From DATGHS01 sp035307785 (GTDB lineage Bacteria; Planctomycetota; Planctomycetia; Gemmatales; Gemmataceae): a stretch of 11,474 nt of DNA. Where the stretch lies: assembly GCA_035307785.1 (NCBI GenBank), contig DATGHS010000001.1, positions 1 to 11,474 on the forward strand, read 5' to 3'. The notes beneath the pieces are model-generated. The model was given only the letters and a program-made list of their open reading frames with translations. It was not told the DNA's origin and ran no database searches. How positions within the stretch are numbered: position 1 is the stretch's first letter; every line of letters begins with the position of its first letter. Both the position numbers and the translations under genes were made by a program. This document shows positions 5,887-11,474 of the stretch, in pieces.

Positions 5887-7179
5887 GTGACGCGCCAGAT
5901 TCCATCCGCCGCGCAAGGTTCAAGACGACGGCCAGCCTGGTATTACTATTTTCTCTTCCTTGCCGTTCTCCTTGTCGGCGCAGCCGTATTTGCTTACCCC
6001 AAGATTCGCTTCGAGCGCAAGTTCGGGGCTGCGCGCAAGGAATTGGAGGCGCGGCACCTCCTGAGCGCCCAAGACAAGATCGACAGCGGCTTGCAACGCT
6101 GGCCCGATGATGTGTCATTCCATTTCCTCGCGGCCCGCTGCGCGCGGCTGCGCGGCAACTACGTCGAAGCGGAAAAACACCTGAAGCGTTGCCAGGACGA
6201 TGATGAGCTAAAAGGCGAGGTTTTCTTGGAACGCGCCTTGATTCGGGCGGCCCGCGGCGACCTCGGCGTCGAACCCGAATTGCAAAAGCTAGTTGCCGAT
6301 CGGAACCCGGAATGGGGTTGGATCTTGGAAGCCATCGCGGAAGGCCATCTCAAGCAATATCGCATGGTGGAGGCAGTAAACTGTGCCGACCAGTGGCTAC
6401 AAGACCAACCCGACTTCCCACCGGCGCTGCGGCTAAAAGCCGAGTGCGTGAACCTGCGGGCCGGCGCCGACGAAGCGATCCCGCTGTACCAGCGAGCGCT
6501 GGAGCGCGACCCGGATTACGAAGAGGCTCGCTATCAGCTCGCCCAGTTGTTGCTGGAAGGGCGGATGAAAAACATTCCGGCTGCGCTCTCCCATTGCGAA
6601 GTACTGTACCGGCGCCGGCCGCAGCATCTCGATTATCAGGTTGCCTATGCCATCGCCTTGGTGGAGGCCGGCCGAGCGGAAGAAGCCCGGCCGGTGGTCG
6701 AGCAGATACTGTCCCAAGAGCCCCAGCTTCCTCTTGGTTTGCTATTGCGCGGCCGCGTCGCCCTCATGACGGATCATCCGGACCAGGCTCTTCCCTGGCT
6801 GCAAAAGGCTCTGGACCGCGATCGATCCCGGCCGCAGACCTATTTCGACCTGGCCGAATGCCTGCGCCGGCTGGGGCGGGAGGCCGAGGCCACCAAGATG
6901 GCGCAGCGCGGCAGCGAAGCGGAGAAGGAGAGCCGGCGTCTTTCGGAAATCACTTCCCGGCTTATACCGGAATCTCCGCACAATGCCGACCTTTATTGTG
7001 AAGCCGGCGAAATTCAACTTGGATTTCAGAATCAGGATCAGGCACTGGCCTGGTTCGCCCGCGCTTTGCAGGAAGATCCGAAGCATCTGCGCGCGCACCG
7101 CATCCTGGCCGAGTATTTCGAGAAGGCAGGCAACATACCTCTGGCCAATTTCCACCGGCAGTTCGTGCTGAAAAAATAA
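5887..7179 (+). CDS. Membrane-anchored tetratricopeptide repeat (TPR) protein
   Basis: This 430-residue protein probably acts as a protein-interaction scaffold at the membrane. A basic N-terminus (RRR at 13-15) precedes one transmembrane helix at about 18-37, starting with WYYYFLFL. The rest is helical with many TPR-like pairs, for example around 88-120 (ARCARLRGNYVEAEKHLKRC), 203-240 (DEAIPLYQRALERDPDYEEARYQLAQLLLEG, broken here only for length), 265-330 and 370-425 (LAWFARALQEDPKHLRAHRILAEYF). With the basic segment before the helix, the repeats probably face the periplasm, though this is inferred. The start is a GTG at 5887 with only a weak AGTAGG upstream; no in-frame ATG lies close by. 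It follows the small lipoprotein by 36 bases. It resembles TPR proteins found throughout planctomycetes, with no catalytic domain seen and no specific partner known. Confidence 0.85.
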   Translation: MTRQIPSAAQGSRRRPAWYYYFLFLAVLLVGAAVFAYPKIRFERKFGAARKELEARHLLSAQDKIDSGLQRWPDDVSFHFLAARCARLRGNYVEAEKHLKRCQDDDELKGEVFLERALIRAARGDLGVEPELQKLVADRNPEWGWILEAIAEGHLKQYRMVEAVNCADQWLQDQPDFPPALRLKAECVNLRAGADEAIPLYQRALERDPDYEEARYQLAQLLLEGRMKNIPAALSHCEVLYRRRPQHLDYQVAYAIALVEAGRAEEARPVVEQILSQEPQLPLGLLLRGRVALMTDHPDQALPWLQKALDRDRSRPQTYFDLAECLRRLGREAEATKMAQRGSEAEKESRRLSEITSRLIPESPHNADLYCEAGEIQLGFQNQDQALAWFARALQEDPKHLRAHRILAEYFEKAGNIPLANFHRQFVLKK

Positions 7180-7256
7180 GTCCGAAAACTCCTTGTTTTC
7201 TGCTTGGCGGCATGCGACAGTAAGGGAAATACGCCGTACTTGGAGGGGACTCTCCC

Positions 7257-7718
7257 ATGATTGCCACCGACACGCAGGCCGCGCTCGCTCATCATCCATT
7301 TTTGGCCGGGTTGGACGATTCGACCTTGGAATTGATTAGCAGCTGCGCGCAAATGGTTGGCGTTCCGGCCGACCAATGTATGTTTCACGCCGGCCAACCG
7401 GCTGATGCCTTCTACCTGATTCTCTCCGGACGCGTGACGGTAGAGATGGAAAGGGGCCAAGCCGATGGTCATGTATGCATTCAAACCATCGGCCCAGGAG
7501 AAGTGCTTGGCTGGTCGGCATTAACGCCGCCGTACCGATGGAGGTTTATGGCCAAAGTGCTGGAACCAGTGCGAGCCGTGGAATTGAACAGCGCCGCGCT
7601 TCGCCAGCTTTGTCAGGAGCATCACGAATTGGGTTTTGAGGTTTACCGGCGGCTGGTAGGGGTGGTATCCGAACGATTGACGGCCACGTGGGAGCAGTTG
7701 CTCGAGCATTTGGAATGA
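7257..7718 (+). CDS. Stand-alone cyclic nucleotide-binding-like domain protein (Crp-like, no HTH)
   Basis: This 153-residue protein is essentially one cyclic nucleotide-binding (cupin-like beta-roll) domain. HHPFLAGLDDSTLELISS at 12-29 is the usual entry helix region; FHAGQPADAFYLILSGRV at 43-60 gives the first beta strands. GPGEVLGWSALTPPYRW at 79-95 is the phosphate-binding cassette region. There the Glu normally following Gly (Glu72 in E. coli Crp) is replaced by Trp86, while Arg96 lies at the same distance as Crp Arg82. The C-terminal helix at about 112-150 ends without a helix-turn-helix, so it is not a DNA-binding regulator by itself. A strong Shine-Dalgarno, GGAGGGG at 7242-7248, supports ATG 7257. 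It starts 77 bases after the TPR gene. It may sense another ligand or work as a partner domain; cAMP binding is doubtful. Confidence 0.87.
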   Translation: MIATDTQAALAHHPFLAGLDDSTLELISSCAQMVGVPADQCMFHAGQPADAFYLILSGRVTVEMERGQADGHVCIQTIGPGEVLGWSALTPPYRWRFMAKVLEPVRAVELNSAALRQLCQEHHELGFEVYRRLVGVVSERLTATWEQLLEHLE

Positions 7719-7758
7719 GGCTTGGCGTGCAAGCACCGCGTCCGCTGCCCCTCACCCC

Positions 7759-7777
7759 CTCTCCCCCAAGGGGAGAG
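7759..7777. terminator. GC-rich hairpin between convergent genes
   Basis: CTCTCCCC (7759-7766) and GGGGAGAG (7770-7777) form an 8-base stem with a CAA loop, within a pyrimidine-rich stretch (7747-7767). It lies between the stop codons of the plus-strand cyclic nucleotide-binding-like gene (7718) and the minus-strand propeller gene (7789). It could terminate transcription in both directions, but neither strand shows a T-tract, so this is a structural guess. The sequence may also be a dispersed repeat. Confidence 0.5.
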
Positions 7778-7788
7778 AGGAGAAATGG

Positions 7789-9432
7789 CTACTTCTTCTC
7801 CTGGATCGCGTAGAGGTTCAATTCGCTCATCACGTAGAGCACGCCGTTCGACACTACGGGGGTGCTCCGGATTGGCTCTTCCATCTCGACCTTGTTGATG
7901 AGTTTCTTTTCCTTGCCGTGTGCGAAGACATATACATCGCCGCTTTCTGTGGCGAGGTAGATCTTGCCATCCACCCAGTAAGTTGAACCCCAGATAGTGG
8001 ATTTGAGATCGTGCCTCCAGTAGAGTTCGCCGGTCTTGGCGTCGAGGCAATGGAGGAACCCGTCAAGCTCCGCGGCGTACAGCAAGCCATCGTGAACCGA
8101 CAGCGTACTCATGGTCCGGCCGAAGATGAATTCGCGCTTCGCCTTGGGGTCCGGGTCGAGCCCGCCGTAATGCCAGACAATTCCGGAATTCGGGTTCTTG
8201 GCGGTCTTGGGTGGCTTCATCGTGGCGTCGGTCACCAACTCCGGTGAGATGTCACCAGTCTTGCCGGCCGGATCGATACACCACAGGTGGCTGATCCCGG
8301 TGGAGTGATCGGGGTCCTGGCCAAGGCCGATGTAAACTTTGCCGTCGTGCACCACTGGCGTGGCAATGAAGTCACTCCGGGTGCCGCTGCCGCGGACGTC
8401 ATACACGGAATCTTTCGGGTTACAGTCGCACTTCCAGATCAGCTTGCCGGTCTGCGATTCGAAACTGCGCAGCCAGCCGTCGCCACCGGGGAAGATCACT
8501 TGCGGTTTGCCGCCGATTTCCGCATAGGTTGGGTTCGACCATTGGCCGTGCAGGATCTGCCTGCCGGGTGAGCTATCTTTCCACACCAGTTCGCCAGTTT
8601 TTTTGTTGAGGGCGATAAAGCTTGGCGCATCCGGCTTCGGAATGTTGGTATGGGTGTCGTCGACACCATTGCCGGTGACAACGAAGAGCAAGTCTCCGAC
8701 AATGAGCGGCGAGCAGGCCGACATATTGTGCGGGAAGACATTCAGTTCCTTCATCATGTCGTATTGCCAAATCACGTGGGCATCCGTGTCGCTAGTGTAT
8801 TGCTCTTTGCGCTCGGCTGGCGGAATGTGGGCCAGGCCTTCGGTATCGAGGCAATTCACGACGCAGCGGTTGCTTACGTAATAAACGCGGCCGTCTTCTA
8901 CGATCGGCGTGGAACAAATTCCCACGTTGCTGAAGTCGTTTTCATTGCCGGAGCGAAGCTTGTCGTTCACGTGCTGCCAGAGAAACTTGCCGTCCGACTC
9001 GCGGAAGCACATGAGCACCCCCTTATCGAACGGTTTCTTGGATTTTGGGTCACGATCGCGGTCATTACGCGGAGCGCCGTTGTTGGTGCCGACAAAGACC
9101 TTGCCGGCGGCAATGACGGGCCCGCCGTAGGCCTGCGAACCGAGCTTCGCTACCCACTTCAGGTTTTTCTTCTGCTCGTTCTTGCGCATTTCCCATTCCG
9201 TGGGCACGCCCTTCTCCGCGAGGTTGACCATGTTGCGGCCGATGTGGCCGCCGAACATGGGCCAAATGCGGAGCATGTCGGAGATCGGCCTTTCGGGCTC
9301 TTGAGCATAAAGCGGATTGGGCGACGTCCGGTCGGACCCAGACTCAAAGTGAACACGCGACAACACGCCGCCGAGAATGAGCGCCGTGGCCCCCAAGATA
9401 ACGATGCGGCGAAGCGATTGGGAAGATTGCAC
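7789..9432 (-). CDS. PQQ-like beta-propeller repeat protein, paralog A
   Basis: This 547-residue protein is probably exported or membrane-anchored. The GTG start at 9432 is chosen because it lines up with the ATG of the neighbouring paralog (both begin MQS, then SLR-IV) and has AGGAA seven bases upstream; the frame could extend to a TTG at 9480. A hydrophobic segment at about 9-25 is followed by a possible signal peptidase site near Ala43. WPMFGG at 57-62 and repeated outer strands mark a large propeller: CFRESDGKFLWQH (142-154), FIALNKKTGELVWK (272-285), SFESQTGKLIWK (323-334), HCLDAKTGELYWRH (461-474) and YVFAHGKEKKL (501-511). NRCVVNCLD at 188-196 has two cysteines also present in the paralog. 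Whether it binds PQQ or is purely structural is not shown. It is last of a right-to-left set and 119 bases downstream of paralog B. Confidence 0.88.
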   Translation of the reverse strand: MQSSQSLRRIVILGATALILGGVLSRVHFESGSDRTSPNPLYAQEPERPISDMLRIWPMFGGHIGRNMVNLAEKGVPTEWEMRKNEQKKNLKWVAKLGSQAYGGPVIAAGKVFVGTNNGAPRNDRDRDPKSKKPFDKGVLMCFRESDGKFLWQHVNDKLRSGNENDFSNVGICSTPIVEDGRVYYVSNRCVVNCLDTEGLAHIPPAERKEQYTSDTDAHVIWQYDMMKELNVFPHNMSACSPLIVGDLLFVVTGNGVDDTHTNIPKPDAPSFIALNKKTGELVWKDSSPGRQILHGQWSNPTYAEIGGKPQVIFPGGDGWLRSFESQTGKLIWKCDCNPKDSVYDVRGSGTRSDFIATPVVHDGKVYIGLGQDPDHSTGISHLWCIDPAGKTGDISPELVTDATMKPPKTAKNPNSGIVWHYGGLDPDPKAKREFIFGRTMSTLSVHDGLLYAAELDGFLHCLDAKTGELYWRHDLKSTIWGSTYWVDGKIYLATESGDVYVFAHGKEKKLINKVEMEEPIRSTPVVSNGVLYVMSELNLYAIQEKK

Positions 9433-9551
9433 GATTGGGTTCCTACGGGCTGGGCCGGCGCCGGGTTCATTCACTGGCAATTGGCGGAATGTAACCGGCG
9501 CCGCCCATAACCCTCAATTCGGAGAGGCGCAAACTACAAAATACCGGCAGG

Positions 9552-11192
9552 CTATTTCTTTTCCTGAATTGCAAAGAGATTATTCTCGCTCATCAGGTAC
9601 AGCACGCCATTGGCCACGACCGAGGTGCTGCGCAGCGATTCGTCCATTTCGACCTTGTTGATGAGCTTCTTTTCCTTGCCGTGGGCGAAGATATAGACGT
9701 CGCCGTCGCCCACGTTGAGATAAATCTTGCCGTCCACCCAGTACGTCGAGCCCCAAATTTCCGATTTGGTGTCGTGCTGCCAGTAAAGCTTGCCGGTCTT
9801 GGCGTCGAGACAGTAAACGAACCCTTGCAAGTCCGCCACATAGCATAGCCCATCGTGAACCGAGGCGGTGCTCATCGTTCGCGAGAAAAGTATATCGCGG
9901 CGGGCATTCTCGTCGGGATTCGGGCCGCCAAAGTGCCAGACGGCGCCCGAATTCGGGTTTTTCTTGGTCTTGGGCGGCTTGACCGAAGCGTCTTCAACCA
10001 ACTCGGGTGAAATGTCACCCGTTTTGCCAGCCGGATCGATGCACCAGAAATGGCCGACGCCGGCATAATGTTCCGGGTCCTGGCCCGTGCTCAGGTAAAT
10101 CTTGCCTTCGTGAACAACCGGCGTGGCAATGAAGTCGCTCTTGGTTCCTTCGGTGCCGAGCTTGTAAAAGGAATCCTTGGGGTTCGCGTCGAACTTCCAG
10201 AGCAGCTTGCCGGTCTTGGGTTCGAAGCCGCGGATCCAGCCGTCACCGCCGGGGAAGATCACCTGCGGCACGCCGCCGATTTCGGCATAAGTGGGGTTCG
10301 ACCACTGGCCGTGCATGATGTTCTTGCCGGGTGAATTGTCTTTCCACAGCAGTTTTCCGGTTTTCTTGTCCAGGCAAATGAAGCTGGGCGCTTCGGGCGA
10401 GGGCACGCTGATGTGCTGTTCATCCACGCCGTTGGCCGTGACCACAAACAGCAAATCGCCGACAATGAGTGGCGAGCACACGGCCAGGTTGTGCGGCGAG
10501 ACATTCAGTTCCTTCATCATGTCGTATTGCCAGATAATGTGGGCATCGGTGTCGTCCTTGTATTGCTCTTTCCGCTCGGCCATGGGAATATGGGCCAGGC
10601 CTTCGGTGTCGAGACAATTCACGGTGCAGCGATTGCTCACATACCAGAGGCGCTCGCCTTCCACGATGGGCGTGGAGCAAACGCCCTCCTCCGGCCAGTC
10701 GTAAGCCTGACCACCGGGCAGCTTGTCGTTGACGTGCTGCCACAGGAATTTGCCGTCACTCTCGCGGAAGCACATGAGGATGCCCTTGTCGAGCGGCTTT
10801 TTGGTTTGCGGGTCGCGATCCCGATTGTTTCGGGGGGAGCCGTTGTTGGTGCCGATGTAGATTTTGCCGCCGACAACGGTGGGGCCGCCGTAGGCTTTGG
10901 AGCCCAGCCTTTCTTTCCATTTCAGGTTCTTCGGTTGCTGGTTCTTGCGCACTTCCCAGTCGGTCGGCACGTTGGTTTCGGTGAGGTTGACCATGTTGCG
11001 GGAAATGCTGCCGCCGAACATGGGCCACATTCGGGCCAATTCGCTCATTGGCTTGGCCGGTTCATCGGCGTGGACCCGGTTCGGCAGGCCGGCTTGCCAC
11101 GGGCTAAAGCGGACAACCAGCATCACGCCGGCCAGAATAAGCACGGTTACGCCCAACATCACAATATGGCGAAGCGATCGAACTGATTGCAT
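9552..11192 (-). CDS. PQQ-like beta-propeller repeat protein, paralog B
   Basis: This 546-residue protein is the close paralog of the next gene downstream, colinear over its whole length with roughly 70% identical residues by eye. The ATG at 11192 is supported by AAGGAA at 11201-11206, eight bases upstream; an in-frame ATG-less extension is possible but adds a non-conserved segment. The N-terminal hydrophobic stretch is at about 9-27 and VHA|DEP near residue 42 could be a signal peptidase I site. Propeller strands include CFRESDGKFLWQH (141-153), ICLDKKTGKLLWK (272-284), GFEPKTGKLLWK (322-333) and YCLDAKTGKLYWQH (460-473). NRDRDP at 123-128, HGQWSNPTYAEIGG at 294-307 and CIDPAGKTGDISPEL at 384-398 are conserved in both copies. 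Export to the periplasm is likely; the ligand or partner is unknown. It starts 68 bases after the partial upstream gene's stop. Confidence 0.9.
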   Translation of the reverse strand: MQSVRSLRHIVMLGVTVLILAGVMLVVRFSPWQAGLPNRVHADEPAKPMSELARMWPMFGGSISRNMVNLTETNVPTDWEVRKNQQPKNLKWKERLGSKAYGGPTVVGGKIYIGTNNGSPRNNRDRDPQTKKPLDKGILMCFRESDGKFLWQHVNDKLPGGQAYDWPEEGVCSTPIVEGERLWYVSNRCTVNCLDTEGLAHIPMAERKEQYKDDTDAHIIWQYDMMKELNVSPHNLAVCSPLIVGDLLFVVTANGVDEQHISVPSPEAPSFICLDKKTGKLLWKDNSPGKNIMHGQWSNPTYAEIGGVPQVIFPGGDGWIRGFEPKTGKLLWKFDANPKDSFYKLGTEGTKSDFIATPVVHEGKIYLSTGQDPEHYAGVGHFWCIDPAGKTGDISPELVEDASVKPPKTKKNPNSGAVWHFGGPNPDENARRDILFSRTMSTASVHDGLCYVADLQGFVYCLDAKTGKLYWQHDTKSEIWGSTYWVDGKIYLNVGDGDVYIFAHGKEKKLINKVEMDESLRSTSVVANGVLYLMSENNLFAIQEKK

Positions 11193-11219
11193 GGTACGAG
11201 TTCCTTTATTCAGAGCACG

Positions 11220-11246
11220 AAGCCGCGAGTCCACCGCTCGCGGCTT
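11220..11246. terminator. Strong hairpin between the partial gene and paralog B
   Basis: AAGCCGCGAG (11220-11229) and CTCGCGGCTT (11237-11246) form a perfect 10-base stem with a seven-base loop, 14 bases after the upstream gene's stop codon when read on the minus strand. No T-tract follows on that strand, so it may be a weak terminator or an RNA-processing or stability element within one transcript. Confidence 0.5.
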
Positions 11247-11260
11247 AGCGCGCAAGACTT

Positions 11261-11473
11261 TTACTTCTTCTTGGGTGTCACTTTCACATTGTCGAAAAAG
11301 CCTTCGGCACCTGTTTGGCCCTGGATGATTCCGGTGGCCCAGCAGTACAGGCCCGGCGCGCCTTCAGTAATGGGGAATGGATCATCAAATTCGATGGTCC
11401 ATTGTTTCGGCTCCGCTTTGCCGCGCTCCCAGACCTTGCCCAGGATCTTAGCCCCGTTTTTGTTCGGTTCCAC
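11261..11473 (-). CDS. C-terminal part of a probable concanavalin-like domain protein, 5' end outside the window
   Basis: Only the last 71 or so codons are visible; the frame is open at the right edge, and a GTG there is not a credible start. The visible part contains GKVWERGKAEPKQWTIEF, then APGLYCWATG and AEGFFDNVKVTP. This beta-rich pattern (Trp-rich strand, PGL, then FFDNVKV near the end) recalls the last strands of concanavalin/LamG-type domains that often end planctomycete PQQ-like propeller proteins. It may therefore be a third propeller gene in this minus-strand set, but that is inferred. It ends in a Lys-rich tail. The next gene starts 68 bases downstream after a hairpin. Confidence 0.65.
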   Translation of the reverse strand: MEPNKNGAKILGKVWERGKAEPKQWTIEFDDPFPITEGAPGLYCWATGIIQGQTGAEGFFDNVKVTPKKK

Positions 11474-11474
11474 A

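Noticed and set aside
9455..9505. CCGGCGCCGG palindrome and a second CCGGCGCCG copy upstream of propeller A
   Set aside because: Short and GC-rich, with imperfect pairing between copies; too likely by chance in this composition to call a regulatory site.
8650..9510. Long plus-strand frames opposite both propeller paralogs (286 codons here, 257 at 10413-11186)
   Set aside because: Both are antisense to the duplicated genes; their similarity to each other simply follows from the duplication.
1..11474. CRISPR arrays, tRNA/rRNA genes, transposases, toxin-antitoxin or defence genes
   Set aside because: None could be recognised on either strand; the repeats present are palindromic elements and a gene duplication, not spaced direct repeats.

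Overview
The window looks like a chromosomal segment of a planctomycete, probably of the Pirellulales/Gemmatales type. This is inferred from content: a DUF1559 protein with a prepilin-like N-terminus, a small lipoprotein with a regulatory-like beta-sandwich next to it, a membrane-anchored TPR protein, and several PQQ-like beta-propeller proteins, in moderately GC-rich DNA with AT-richer leaders. No rRNA, tRNA, transposase, integrase or CRISPR array was seen.

Left part, plus strand (1-4057): an aldehyde dehydrogenase cut by the left edge, a 273-base gap holding a nested inverted-repeat element, an iron-type alcohol dehydrogenase, and, 29 bases later, a lipoprotein built of PQQ-like propeller repeats. 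The dehydrogenase has the nucleophilic Cys, but the segment that normally carries the general-base Glu looks more like that of CoA-acylating enzymes. Together with the alcohol dehydrogenase this suggests interconversion of an alcohol, an aldehyde and an acid or acyl-CoA; the substrate cannot be read from the sequence.

Middle, plus strand (4058-7718): a double-hairpin repeat, a plausible sigma-70-type promoter and a structured leader precede the DUF1559 gene. A strong hairpin terminator follows it, then the lipoprotein and TPR genes (probably co-transcribed) and a stand-alone cyclic-nucleotide-binding-like domain with no DNA-binding part. The two genes flanking the terminator both have a small hairpin touching the Shine-Dalgarno sequence.

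Right part, minus strand (7789-11473): two tandem paralogous PQQ-like propeller proteins, clearly a gene duplication, preceded by the C-terminal end of a third gene that probably encodes a concanavalin-like domain, perhaps the tail of another propeller protein. They read right to left and converge on the plus-strand genes at a GC-rich hairpin near 7760.

Most genes belong to familiar planctomycete cell-envelope or redox families. I see no clear defence or mobile system. The most notable things are the intergenic palindromic elements, the structured leaders, the altered active or ligand sites in three proteins, and the propeller duplication.
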